From assembly GCA_024635475.1 (NCBI GenBank), contig JAGXIW010000003.1:372001-436000 (forward strand): DNA of 64,000 bases, read 5' to 3'. Below, one piece after another: positions 1 through 10,496 of the stretch. A program made the translations under genes and the position numbers. Every line of letters starts with the position of its first letter. Positions within the stretch are counted from its first letter, which is position 1. The DNA comes from a bacterium. Lineage in GTDB: Bacteria > Patescibacteriota > Gracilibacteria > BD1-5 > UBA6164. A model generated the notes under the pieces. The model was given only the letters and a program-made list of their open reading frames with translations, did no database searches and was not told the DNA's origin.

Positions 1-1074
1 TTTGATGAGGAAGTATGGACAAAATTTGAAAAATATAATAAAAAAACAGTTTGAATTGATTTATGAAAGGGTTTAAATAATGAGCAAAAAATGCTTATAT
101 TAGAAAGAGTTTTTGGTAGATTTATGGTAAGCTATAATATAATGCAAAAAGAATGAAAAAATGTTTGAGAAAAAGGTACACAAAAATTGATGAAAAAAAT
201 GACAATGCAAGAATTTGAAAATTCAAAATTACTTGGAAGAAAACAAGTATTTACTAAAGGGCTTTGAAAATGGTGATTAAACGATTTAACAACGGTTAAT
301 TCAACTAGAGATAGTTTACTTAATAAATTTGGAAATCAAAAAACATTTGAAACTCAATCGTTTGATAATATGGCAAGTTTCGTAGTATCAAAATTTTGAG
401 TAACTCCTATGGTTTGATCTATAGAAGTTGCTACACCAGAAAAAGGATTAGATGCTTTTGAAACTATAAAGGATGCAAAATTAATAGAAAAAATGATAGA
501 TAGTTTACCTAAAGCATTTAAAACTAATTTAGCAAAACAAGTTTGAGCTAATAATGAAGAAGATTTAATAAAAATGTTAAAATGAGAAACAGTGGGATGA
601 AAAACTTTAAGTTTTGATACAGTTATGTTTAAATGGTGAGATTGTTTCAATGATGCTTTTGCTATGAGAAACTTGAAATTGAAATGATGAAGTTTCCCAG
701 ATATTGAAATTACAATTAGTTCAAATAGCCAGGTTTCTGTGGCTGAGAATGATGTTATAAAAGGTGGTATTGCTATTATAGGGGAAGAAAATAAAGAGGG
801 GGAGAAAGTGTCTGAAGAAATTCCTGAAGACACTCCAGAAGACACTCCAGAAGACACTCCAGAAGATACTCCAGAAAATACACCTGAGACAACTCCAGAA
901 GACACTCCAGAAGACACTCCAGAAGATACTCCAGAAAATACACCAGAAAATACACCAGAGACAACTCCAGAAAATACACCAGAAGATACTCCACCTCCTG
1001 AAGATACTCCAATTGAAACACTACCAGAAAATACACGAGAAGATACAGCACCTCCTGATCAAGGTGATGAATAA
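1..1074 (+). CDS. Hypothetical protein with PEDTP-repeat C-terminal tail (5' end outside window)
   Basis: The frame is open from base 1 to TAA at 1072-1074 when UGA is read as Gly, so the start lies upstream. The first 245 or so visible residues are a mixed, mostly soluble sequence I do not recognise. The last 85 residues are tandem PEDTP/PENTP/PETTP units closing with EDTAPPDQGDE. The same ending closes the next gene, so the two are related at least in their tails. Acidic Pro/Thr-rich tails of this kind usually act as extended stalks or linkers, often at the cell surface, but no signal peptide can be judged because the N-terminus is missing. One rare CGA codon lies at 1036-1038. Confidence 0.85.
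823..1062 (+). repeat. Tandem 12-15 bp coding repeat (PEDTP units)
   Basis: Near-perfect repeats of CCAGAAGACACT and CCAGAAAATACA encode consecutive PEDT/PENT/PETT units. A shorter, more diverged block of the same units lies in the following gene at about 1366-1545. Unit number could vary between strains by slippage. The repeats are contiguous and coding, with no spacers. Confidence 0.85.
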
Positions 1075-1196
1075 ATATAAATAATTATTATTTAAGTTTA
1101 TTAAGTATTATAATTTCGAAAAAAAATAACAATTTTTTTTGCAAAATACTTTTTTATATGATATTATTTATTTACATATATTTTATTATTATTATT

Positions 1197-1559
1197 ATGG
1201 AAACAAAAAATTATAGTGATTTACCTGAGGTTGAAACAATGCCAGAAAATACAAAAACTCCTGATTATATGTCATTAATTAAGAATATTTGAATAAATGA
1301 ACAAAAAGAAAAAAAGTCAGAATGAAATCCTGAAGATATATTAGGTAAGTTAGATTGAGAATATGAAAATACACCTACTATGTCTGAAACACTTTCTGAA
1401 AATACACCTAGTATGCCAGAAACACTTTCTGAAAATACACCTAGTATGCCAGAAACACTTCCTGAAAATACTCCTGAACACACTCCAGAAAATACTCCTG
1501 AAGACACTCCAGAAAATTCTCCAGAAGATACAGCACCTCCTGATCAAGGAGATGAATAA
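1197..1559 (+). CDS. Small acidic protein with PENTP/PSMPETL repeats
   Basis: 120 residues from ATG 1197 to TAA 1557-1559. After about 55 unrecognised residues the protein consists of repeats ENTPSMPETLS and PENTP/PEDTP, and it ends with EDTAPPDQGDE exactly as the preceding gene does. There is no signal peptide or membrane segment. It lies 122 bp after the preceding gene and is followed at once by a strong terminator. It is probably a truncated or shuffled paralogue of that gene's tail region. Function unknown. Confidence 0.75.
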
Positions 1560-1570
1560 TAAAACTCAAA

Positions 1571-1597
1571 GCTAATCAATTTTGATTAGCTTTTTTT
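1571..1597 (+). terminator. Rho-independent terminator
   Basis: Perfect 9-bp stem GCTAATCAA / TTGATTAGC with a 2-nt loop, followed directly by seven T residues. It lies 11 bp after the stop of the PENTP-repeat gene. Confidence 0.9.
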
Positions 1598-1651
1598 GTA
1601 AATAAATAACTTTTATGATAAAATAAATAAAAGTAAAAAATAATTTAAATT

Positions 1652-2785
1652 ATGAAAATATACTATTTTTTAAATAATATCTCAAAAGAATCTTTTAATT
1701 TGTACTTATCAAAATTTGATTTATTAAAAGATGATTTTAGTGTGTCTGATTTGATAAATAAATTTTATGCTAAAATCTGAGTTTATATAGCAGATTCTAT
1801 ACAAGATGCAAATTTTTTAGAAGCTCTTAGTTTTATAGAGTTTTTGAAGAAAAAGTATAATTTATCTTATAAAGAAGTCTTAAATAAGATAAAATGGGTA
1901 AATAATGACAACTTTTTTATTTATAATGAAGATGTTTATATTCAAGAAATAGATAATTTTAAAAAAATAGATAGCAAAAAAGAGAAAGTTTATTTTACAA
2001 CTTCTAGGGATCATTTTTCAGCACCTTTTTTTCTTATACTAAATTCAATAAGTAAAATTAATAAAAACATAAAAATAGTTAAGTTTAATAACAAATTAGA
2101 GAACTGGAGTTACAATGACAAATCATATTATATATCTAAATTATATAAACATAGAAAAAATATGATTTGAGATATAATTTTTCCTCTATTTCAAAATAAA
2201 GATGATAAAAATATAAAGTTATTTTTTGAAAATGTTAAAAATTTTCTATGAAATGAGATCATGATTAAGAAGAATTTTTGAGATATGTGAATCTGATTAA
2301 AAGCAATTAAATTAGATAAATTTAACGAAGCAGATATTGAATTATTAAAATGCAATTTTTTTTCGGATAATAATAATTTCACATGAATTTATATAACTCC
2401 ATATATTGATATAAAAAAAGAATATAGAATTTATTATAGGTATGATAATAAAAAAGATAAAGTAATTATATATAGTATAAAAAATAGAATTAACAAAATA
2501 TGAGAAGAAATTTTTTCAAAACCTTCATTTAAAATATATGAGAATGTAGGTGTAGAATGGATCTATCAAGAAAAAAAGAGGTTAGATAAAAAAAATATTG
2601 ACATTATTAATAAAATATGTAAAATCACAAAAGATGATTGTGGAGTTTTAGAATTTTTTGAAGATAATTATTGAAAGACATATTTTTGTGAAATAAACTC
2701 TTTATGAGGAAGTCTCATGTTTTCTTGACAGGATGAAAAGGATATGATAAAATATTATAAAGATACTCGGAAAATGATTTATTAA
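1652..2785 (+). CDS. ATP-grasp domain protein
   Basis: 377 residues, ATG 1652 to TAA 2783-2785. The C-terminal half has an ATP-grasp layout: a lysine strand (IMIKKNFGDMGIGLKAIKL) with a glycine-rich loop, an EYRIYY strand, and near the end DDCGVLEFFEDN followed by YFCEINSLGGSLMF, where the E-I-N trio matches the Mg-ATP binding residues of the fold. The family ligates a carboxylate to an amine or similar nucleophile; the substrate cannot be told here. Two genes follow closely (14-bp gap, then an overlap), ending with a large surface protein, so a peptide-tagging or surface-maturation role is possible but inferred. A rare CGG codon is at 2768-2770. Confidence 0.75.
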
Positions 2786-2798
2786 TTAATTTTATTAT

Positions 2799-2975
2799 AT
2801 GAAAAAGAAAACTAAAATCATTATACTAATTATTTTAATGGTTTTAATAGGATCTATTTTTTATGTATTATATATAAAACAAAATCAAAATAAATATTGA
2901 GAAAATATTAAAAATTTATATCTTAATAATAGTAACAATGAAATCATTGAAATTACGTCTCAAATTGATGAATAA
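2799..2975 (+). CDS. Small single-pass membrane protein
   Basis: 58 residues. A Lys-rich start (MKKKTK) precedes a hydrophobic stretch of about 20 residues (IIILIILMVLIGSIFYVLYI), then a short polar tail rich in Asn and Glu. It looks like a signal anchor with an outward tail. Its last 8 bp overlap the start of the large surface protein and it begins 13 bp after the ATP-grasp gene, so all three are probably cotranscribed. Function unknown. Confidence 0.7.
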
Positions 2976-5900
2976 GATATTGTTTATATCTATTTTTGCA
3001 CTATTGTCTTTAAATAGTGCTTTTGCTATTTCTGTTAGTACATCAACAACTTTTCAACCAAATTGCCCCTGAGCTAATGTTAACGAAACAATTTATATAA
3101 CTGGATCAACTCAAAAAATTTATCCAACTGATTTAATGAGATCAAATGAAAATTTACTTTTTATAAGAAATGAAGAAAGTAATGTATCTATTTGGCAAAA
3201 TAAAGTAGATACTTTAACAACAGGATGTTTTAAAGAACTTGATTCAACAAATACTTGATGGGGAAGACTTAGTAATGTAGTGCCTTGAACTAATCAATAT
3301 GTTTGAATTTTTAAAGACTTTTGAAATATATGTGATGCAAACAAAGTAAAAAGAACTAATATTTTAAGACCTAGTGTTCAATTTGTTTATAAAGTTGCAT
3401 ATAAAGAAGAACTTTCAAAAGCAACTTGAATTAAAAGTTATTATTATTATCCTTATACATCATGAGTATTGTCACCGATCCAAACTTTTATTCCTGATCA
3501 AACAACTAGAAATTGGGGGACTATAAAATATCATCCAGATGAATGTCATAATTTTACTTTTGCTTTTTGTTGAGACTGAATTCAAGATTTATCCCACTCA
3601 GAAAGCTGTGATGATGGAAATAATATCAATTGAGATGGTTGTAGTGCAACATGTAAAAAAGAGACTGTATCAACTTGTAATAGCTTGATAGCTAATCCAA
3701 ATTCATGAAATACTCCTTTAACTAGTACTTTTACTTGTAGTGCATCAAATGCATCAAGTTATAGAATAAATATATATAGTGGTTCAACAATTATAAATAC
3801 AATAAATACTAGAACTTGATCATATACATTTACAAATACTTGATCATATACTGCTAGATGTACTATTAATTGAAATATTACAAGTAATGCTTGTCTTGCC
3901 TGAATTACTGTTTGATGAATAATTACACCAACTCCTGACATACAAATAGATAAAAGAGATGCAAATCCAGCAGATTTAGATTGAGTAATCTGAAATGATA
4001 CTCAAACAGTAAGAGTGTCTAGTTGAGCAATTTTTAGAATTAGAGCTACAAATAATTATACCGAAAGTTTAAGAAATATAGTATTTACAGATCTAGCATC
4101 TCCAAATTGTTCTTGATCTGTTACACTACCATCAACTTTTCCAAGTACATGGACTGGAGTAACAGTTGGTTGATCATGAAATCATACAAATGCAACATTA
4201 GAAGTGTGAGAATACATAGATTATGTATGTGATAGAAGTAATACAACAGCATGATATACAAATAGTGCAACTGTAACTTGAGTATGAATTACAAGTAATC
4301 AAACAGTTACAGATACAGATACTACAGTTGTTTTAATTTCAACGATTAGTTGACCTACTTGTTGAACTGCTTGAGGATATGTATTTCCTTACAGTACTAC
4401 AACTTGGGGAACCCTAACTTTTTGTAGTTCATGAGCTATTCCAAATCCAAATCCTCCAGTTTTTCCATCTCAATGATGATCAACAAGTTGGACTTGTAAT
4501 TGAAGTTGAAGCACTGTAAATTGTAATGCTAGTAGATTAAGTCCAGGTGGTTGATGAGGTGGTGGATGATGATGATGAGGTTGACCTAGTTGTACTAGAA
4601 TTAGTATTCCAGCATTAGAAGCTACTTGAAATTGAAAAGCTATGTCATCAACATGAAGTGTTGCTATATCTTGCTACTGAAATAGTAGAGCGATGGTAAT
4701 ATGAATTGATTGTGATTTAGATTGAAATGGTGCTACAAAATCAATAACTTATCAATCAAATTCAATAATAGGTTGAGGATGAAGAGTTTCTAACTTTACT
4801 TGTACATATAATAATCTAAACATAGTACCACATCCAAAATGTTATGTAACAACTTGAGGATGAACTGTAACTACAAATAGCACTAGTTCTCTAGCTTGTT
4901 CTACTTGATTAAGTGTATGAAATACTTATTGTTGAGATTGAGTTATACAAAGACCTAATGATAATCATCAAAATGAAGTTTGTGAAAAATCTATAAATGC
5001 TACAACTTGAATACTTGAATTTCCATTCTGGTGTACTAATAATTGCCAGACTTTGAATTTTACTTATCCATGACAATGACAAGGAATTTTGACTTTTCCC
5101 GGAAATGGAAATATAATTTTTAGACCATTTTGAAATGTAATAATATGAGCTTGAAGTAATCCTTTTACATATACTACACAACCATTTATATCAAATAATT
5201 CTTCCGAAGATTTATATTTAGATTATCCACTTTGTGTGCACAGTTCTAATGCTTCTGTTTTACTTAGACCTAGTTGAGTTTGATTAACTAGAGTTTGTAC
5301 ATCTAACAAAATATGATGGATGTATCCAGGTGTAACAAAGACTTATGAATCTCTAAATTGATGAAATCCTGTAAAAGTATCTTGAATGAGAATTACTGGT
5401 AGTGAAAATTATAGAGATACTATATTAAAAATTACTTTATGAGATTTTAAAGATGCATTCTTTGCAGCTGTATTTAATGTTAGAGTATCAAAACCAGCTG
5501 TTGCGACAGTATGATGATGAACTTCTTTAATAAGAAATAGCAATATTACAGCAGATATAAATAAAGTTGCAGATTGATATATGGATGAGTCAAATAAAAA
5601 TAAAAATAAAAACTTTGTTTGAGCATGAGTTTCAACTGGAAGTATATCAAGTTATACAAAAAATGTCAGTAATACAAATTCTGTAACAAAAATATCATCT
5701 TGACAGACATCTAAGACAGAGACAAATATAACAAAGGTTTCAACTACTCAAGTAACTTGAAATAAAACTATAAATCAGACACTTACTAAATATAATGGAT
5801 TAAGTAATGTATTTATTGTAAAAAACTGAAATTTAACTATAGATTCTAGTATTCCATGAAGTTGAGAAAAAACTTATATAGTAGAATGATGAAATTTATA

Positions 5901-6252
5901 CATAAATCAAAATATTACTTATAGTGATAATATAGCCTTTGTAGTAAAATGATGAAATATAATTATAGCATCAAGTGTAACAAAAATAAATGGTACATTT
6001 ATATCTATAAAAGTTTCTGGAATTTGATGAGAAATTATATCACAAGAAAGTGATTATAAATTAATAATAAATTGAAGTTTATATGGTGATATAGAAAAAC
6101 TTGTTAACAATAGAACTCATATAGAAAATAAAAATGATTTGATAAATGTGTGAACAATTGTAAGTTTTGGATCCAATTTATTCAGAAAACAAGCACCTTT
6201 AGTCTGAGATTTTATATGAGAATATATAGCATCTAAAAAAGTTGCAAAATAA
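2968..6252 (+). CDS. Large secreted cysteine-rich surface protein with DUF4215-type repeat
   Basis: 1,094 residues. A typical signal peptide (KILFISIFALLSLNSAFA) ends near residue 20. At about residue 205 the motif CGDGIQ...ESCDDGNN..GDGCS..C matches the cysteine-rich DUF4215 (Myxococcus cys-rich) repeat, and a second CGDG motif occurs later. In between are Thr/Ser/Asn-rich beta segments resembling PKD or DUF11 adhesion domains and a 13-Gly run at 4546-4584 encoded by mixed TGA, GGT and GGA. The C-terminal 150 residues have a repetitive NGNLTI/GGNLYI/GGNIII pattern typical of a beta-helix. Probably a cell-surface protein, perhaps for host attachment in an episymbiotic lifestyle. No sorting motif is obvious. 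A terminator follows. Confidence 0.85.
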
Positions 6253-6296
6253 AATAAAAAGATATGATATCTCGTATATCATATCTTTTTATTTTG
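6249..6296. terminator. Long hairpin terminator after surface-protein gene
   Basis: AAAATAAAAAGATATGATA pairs with TATCATATCTTTTTATTTT around a short loop. The stem starts at the stop codon of the surface-protein gene and ends in a T-rich arm. Confidence 0.8.
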
Positions 6297-6335
6297 TCTG
6301 AGATTTTATTTTTAAACTATTATTGTTTTTACAAT

Positions 6336-7292
6336 ATGGATAGAAGGGATTTTTTGAAATGAGCTTTTTTTCTTTGAGTATGATTAGCATTACCAGATTA
6401 TTTAAAAGCTGAAGAATTAGTTGTTAATGATACCAATTATAAAGTAGACATTATATTAACAGAGGAAGATGTATTAAAATATGAAAGATCACTGTGATCT
6501 GTTTGAAAAAAAGAAATAGATTTTTTTAATAAGTTTTTCGAACTTTGAGATATAAAACAATTTTTAATTAAAGTTGAGAATTTGCAAGAAGAATTTGGTT
6601 TTATATGAAAATCTAGCGATTGAATTTTGTGACCAGCAAGTTTAAAACAAATATATATTGAATATTATTCAAAAAATCAGGATAAATTGGATGTAGAAAT
6701 AAAAAAAAGACTATCTATATATAATGAAATGTTATGATATAAAAAAAACAAAAAAGCAAAATCTTGAAAATTAGATGTATTTAGTACAAATACTTATTAT
6801 GCTAAAGATGTCTGAATAAATAAAGAAAATACTTTTATAAATGAAAATCTTTTTTGAAAAGTTCCTGATTCTATTGATGAAAAAATTAATAAAATTATTG
6901 TCTCAAAAATAGAAGGTAAAAATGTATTAAGTTTTTATGTTGAGGGTGAATTATATCTTGCTACTTATGTATCACCAGGATTACTTGATCATAAAACTTC
7001 TAGGTTAAAAACAATTTGAAAAAAACACCCTGATATGCATCATTATTCATCAGAATACCCTGAAGTAAATATAAAGAAAAAGATTTTTGAAAAATGATGA
7101 GCAGTTATGCCTTATGCAGTGCATATTGATTGAAAAGAATGGATTCATTGAAGTGATTGACCTATAAATGGAAATCCCGCTTCTCATGGTTGTATAAGAA
7201 CACCACTTTTTTATGTGAGAGAAATACATGAAAAGGTGAAAGAGTTGTGAATAAAAAATGTAATTATTGATACTACTTGAATTTATTCATAA
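6336..7292 (+). CDS. L,D-transpeptidase (YkuD family), exported
   Basis: 318 residues. YkuD-type enzymes cross-link peptidoglycan stems (3-3 links) or attach proteins to the wall, using a cysteine. The catalytic motif SHGCIRTP is present with Cys about residue 286, preceded by MPYAVHIDG and EWIHG as expected for the fold. The N-terminus MDRRDFLKGAFFLGVGLAL resembles a Tat or lipoprotein-like export signal with twin Arg and no lipobox Cys. A region around residues 85-110 (EFGFIGKSSDGILGPASLKQ) looks like a peptidoglycan-binding helix domain. It stands alone between two terminators. Confidence 0.85.
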
Positions 7293-7328
7293 AAAAAGTA
7301 AAACTATTTAAATAGTTTTACTTTTTTT
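7291..7328. terminator. Palindromic terminator
   Basis: AGTAAAACTATTT pairs with AAATAGTTTTACT, flanked by runs of A on the left and T on the right, so it could terminate from both sides. It follows the L,D-transpeptidase stop directly. Confidence 0.85.
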
Positions 7329-7395
7329 ATTGGTCTTTATTTGTGAATTTCTTAAAAATATAATATAATTTATTATATTATATTTAATATTTTTT

Positions 7396-8034
7396 ATGAG
7401 TAAATCTTGAATAAAATTATTTTGATTATTACTTTTTGTAATTATTATATTTTCAATTTATATACCTTGAAAATTAACAATATTAATTAGCAGTGTTATA
7501 GTTACTATTATAATATTATTTTCAGTACATGAAAAGTTTTTAAGCAAAAAAATATGACTCAAATTTGATGAATTAATTATGAAGTCAAACAATATTGATC
7601 ACACATTATTAAAGCTATATAATAAAAACAAATATAAAAAATATGTCTATGAGTATAAGGCAAACCAGAAATATATAACAGAAAATGATGATGAAATAAT
7701 TATAGATGATAAAAACAATAAATTTCTAATTAAAGTAACAAAAAACTGAATTGAACATAAAGATTTTTTTAAACAAGAAAAATTAAAATATAAAAATATT
7801 TTAAATATTCAAGATTCTTTTATACTTGCTTGAAAATTAAAAATAAGTTGAATTAGTATAAATTTAAAAGATTCAAAATATTGAAAAAAGTCTAAAGTTT
7901 TTAGTAGTATTTTTTTCTGAAAAAAAGTTTTTATCCCTTGGGAAAATTGAAAATCTTTGCCTATAAGAAAAAAATTTCTTATTTATAAAATTAATAAATT
8001 TATAGAAAAAAATAAAATTAAATTAGGTGCTTAA
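7396..8034 (+). CDS. Hypothetical protein with two N-terminal membrane helices
   Basis: 212 residues. Two hydrophobic segments (about residues 7-23 and 28-45) are followed by a basic, Lys-rich cytoplasmic or outside domain with no recognised motif. The stop lies 17 bp inside the convergent elp3 gene, so the two overlap tail to tail. There is no close co-directional neighbour downstream. Function unknown. Confidence 0.75.
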
Positions 8035-9697
8035 TCATATACTCTCATTCAAGAGAATAACCTCTCTTTTTATAATATTCTCTAACTCAAACTCAGGCTA
8101 TAACAGCCATTTTTTTGTATCAATTTTCTATTGCTATCCTCTCAGCTTCTGCAATAAGTTTTTTTCCAAAACCTATATGTTGTCAAAAAGTACTTCAAAC
8201 TTCTCAAATACTTAATTGATCTCAAAAAGTATGGATTTCTCTGATTAGTGCTGAATTTTTTAATTCTGGGAGAAGTGAATATAATTCGTTTTGTCAGCTT
8301 TTTCCTGGCAACCTAAGTCTAAGTAAACTAAATATAGTTCTATCATCACTATCTTCAAAAGTCATAAAATATTCTGTTCATCCACTTGCTTCGTATTTAA
8401 AAGTATTTAAAACTGCTTTAGATGGGTCATTGATTTTGTCTTTTATTTCTCTATTTCTTATGTCTTGTAATTTTATTCATTTATCTTTCATTCTATTTTC
8501 AACTATTTGTCTTAGGTTACTTAAAGTTGAACCGTGAAGTATTCGCGAAGCTGGTATGTCTCTATAAGTTCTATTTATCCTTACATATTCTGGAACCATT
8601 TCTTCTAAATCACACATCAAATTTATAAGAGTCTCATCATCGTATGCTTTAAATCATCATTTTTTCCATATCTCTGTTAGTTCTGATTTGTCTGTAACAA
8701 CCATAGGATAGATTTTTAATTCATCTGGTCTGAAATTGGAGTTCTCAAATACTTCTTTAAATGCCTTTTTATCAAGTTCAGGAGTACTTCAAAGTAAATT
8801 GGGCATCATATGAGCAACAACCTTGAATCATGCATCCTTGAGTAATTTAGTGGCAAAAATACTTTCTTTGTTTGTATGTCATCTTTTGTTTAATAAATTT
8901 ATCTCATCAATAGTTGTCTGATAACCTATTTCAACTCTTGTAACTCCATATCTTCTTAGTCTAGCTATTTCTTCTGGATTTACCCAATCTGGGCGAGTTT
9001 CGATAGCAATTCAGATGACTCTATACTTTGTTGTTTCATTGATTTTTTTTGCTTCTTCTAGGTCTTTTGATAATTTTAAATTGTATCATTCTTTCATTGT
9101 AAAACTAGAAAATTTATCTTTTGAAGTTATATTCTCGTCTATTTGTTCTTTCATCTCATCAAAAGTATTGAAAGCATCATAGATTCATTTTATAAAATCT
9201 TCTTGATATTTTTTTGGGTAACAACTCCAAGTTCAACCTATGATTCTCACATCATTTTTTTCTATTTTGTGTCCTGTTATTTCAAGTGATCTAAGTCTAT
9301 TATGAATCTGCATTATTGGATCAAATTTATTTAGTTTTGCTCTTTGTACTGCAGGTTCATTTGGAATGTAACTTTTTGGAAGTCATTCAAATGTAGGACA
9401 ATAGATACATTTTCCAGGGCATCAAAAAAACTCTGTAAGTAGGGAAATAACAGTTACTCCAGAAAGGCTTCTCACTCATCTCTTTCTCAAAACTTTTCTA
9501 AAATCATTACTATCTCTTATATTTTTTGTTTTTATAAGTTCATTGTATCTTTCAAGGATATCTATTCCTGTGATTCATTCTGGAAGTTTGTACTTCTTGT
9601 AGACCTCATTTTGGGTTTTATGAAATTCATCTTTAGTGGTGATATTTCTTTCTAAAGATAGAGTTATTATTTCGTCGATTATTTGTTGTTTTTGCAT
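8018..9697 (-). CDS. elp3: Elp3-family tRNA uridine(34) acetyltransferase (radical SAM + GNAT)
   Basis: 559 residues. Elp3 makes the acetyl radical that starts 5-carboxymethyl modification of wobble uridine in tRNA. The radical-SAM cluster motif CPGKCIYC is near residue 100, followed by CPTFEGLPKSYIPNEPAVQRA, a typical Elp3 stretch. ETRPDW and the RYGVTRVEIGYQT region mark the SAM barrel. The C-terminal acetyltransferase domain ends with REYYKKRGYSLEGEYMIK, the usual Elp3 ending. Length matches the family. The start is the only sensible ATG and lies beside a repeat-filled spacer. A CGA codon at 8543-8545 falls in the DIPAS(x)IL segment. Confidence 0.93.
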
Positions 9698-9723
9698 AAA
9701 TATTGGTTAAGAGTTTAAGAATA

Positions 9724-9810
9724 TTTGTCACTCTGGAGTTTTTTCGAAGCAATCCATTTCCTATATTGTTCTATGTTGTCATTCTGAGAGTAACGAAGAA
9801 TCCCTTAAAC
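9724..9810. repeat. Two degenerate half-copies of the TGTCATTCTGAG repeat
   Basis: TTTGTCACTCTGGAG followed by TTCGAAGCAATCC (from 9724) and TTGTCATTCTGAG followed by ACGAAGAATCCC (from 9776) resemble the left arm of the palindromic element inside uvrD (49116-49208). No right arm is visible here, so these are decayed or solo arms. Confidence 0.6.
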
Positions 9811-9882
9811 GGTATTTATGTTATTTTCAGAGTTAAAAGAATACTTAATTTTATTCAATATAACAGGAAAAACAATTTAGTT

Positions 9883-9985
9883 TTACTTTTGAATCCAAAA
9901 GTAAGCAAAAGATTTAGGGGGCTCGAATTTCAGAATTAATGCTTTGTGCTTTCTGTTTCTCCTCACTAGAGTCTCGCCCCCTAAG
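9883..9985. repeat. Composite palindromic repeat (copy 1)
   Basis: A hairpin TTACTTTT / AAAAGTAA (9883-9904) is followed by a second, larger inverted repeat TTAGGGGGCTCGA (9914-9926) / TCTCGCCCCCTAA (9972-9984). The GC-rich arms contrast with AT-rich surroundings. The same arrangement occurs at 47809-47911. The remainder of the 9698-10118 spacer holds no credible gene. Confidence 0.65.
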
Positions 9986-10118
9986 ACCCCATATTTCTAA
10001 ATGTTTTTTGAGGGGGGGAGTAATAAAATATAATTATATGAATTATAGAAATAAATACAATTTTTGAAAGTTTATTTTGAAAATAGGAGAATTTTTATAT
10101 AATACCTTTGGCAAATCT

Positions 10119-10195
10119 AAGGACCTAGCTTAATTAGAAGAGTGACCGGCCTCCGAAGCCAGTAGGCGTAGGTGCAATTCCTACGGTCCTTGCCA
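10119..10195 (+). tRNA. tRNA with CCG anticodon, tRNA-Trp-like (reads CGG)
   Basis: Acceptor stem AAGGACC/GGTCCTT with encoded GCCA end, D arm starting TAGCTTAATT, anticodon stem CCGGC/GCCAG (one C-A mismatch), loop CTCCGAA giving anticodon CCG, a 5-nt variable loop and T arm GTAGG TGCAATT CCTAC. A standard-code reading is tRNA-Arg. However, the first pair A1-U72, discriminator G73 and a loop differing from the tRNA-Trp loop CTCCAAA by one base all fit a tryptophan tRNA with changed anticodon. The D loop has AG instead of the usual GG. Charging specificity is inferred. Confidence 0.8.
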
Positions 10196-10196
10196 T

Positions 10197-10246
10197 AAAA
10201 AACTATTTTGAGGTAATTCAAGTAATTACTTCAAAATAGTTTTTTA
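10197..10246 (+). terminator. Terminator of the tRNA gene
   Basis: AAAACTATTTTGA at the end of the tRNA pairs with TCAAAATAGTTTT, with an inner GTAATT/AATTAC pairing, followed by a T run. Confidence 0.8.
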
Positions 10247-10258
10247 TTGTTTGTATTG

Positions 10259-10374
10259 TAGGAATTGCAAGGAGAGTAAAATTGCTTTGCAATTTTAGAA
10301 AGACCGCTACCTCGGTCTTTCGGCTCGGGGGTCCGACCTCTTAAGGCGACAATTCCTATCGGTCCTTGCCATAA
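10259..10374 (+). other. Structured GC-rich element ending in a copy of the tRNA 3' end
   Basis: TAGGAATTG (10259-10267) and CAATTCCTA (10350-10358) form an outer stem. Inside are three perfect hairpins: AAAATTGC/GCAATTTT, GAAAGACCG/CGGTCTTTC and TCGG/CCGA. The right end, ATTCCTATCGGTCCTTGCCA, repeats the last 20 bases of the tRNA at 10178-10195 with one inserted base. It does not fold as a tRNA. It may be a small RNA, a tRNA relic or a tiny tRNA-targeted mobile sequence. Confidence 0.5.
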
Positions 10375-10422
10375 AAATATCTTACTAGAAAAGTTAAAAA
10401 GTTTTTTTGGTAAGATATTTTT
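10375..10422. terminator. Inverted repeat, terminator-like
   Basis: AAAATATCTTAC and GTAAGATATTTT face each other across about 24 bp, with T-rich sequence on the right arm. It could end a transcript of the structured element, or the coaB message from the other side. The following 70 bp up to the coaB stop show nothing else. Confidence 0.55.
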
Positions 10423-10496
10423 AAGCTGGGATATAGTATATTTCTAAAAATTCTTTTTTTATAGGAAGTTTTTCTATGACATTTTTATATATCTTG

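Noticed and set aside
823-1062. CRISPR array
   Set aside because: Repeats are contiguous 12-15 bp coding units with no unique spacers.
9703-9939. 78-residue plus-strand frame in the spacer after elp3
   Set aside because: It runs through repeat half-copies and a palindrome and resembles no protein.
10119-10195. Plain tRNA-Arg(CCG)
   Set aside because: Possible from the anticodon alone, but the A1-U72 pair, G73, the Trp-like anticodon loop and CGG codons on Trp positions argue otherwise; kept as the main alternative.
10259-10374. A second tRNA gene
   Set aside because: The 3' end matches a tRNA, but no T arm, D arm or 7-bp acceptor partner can be formed.
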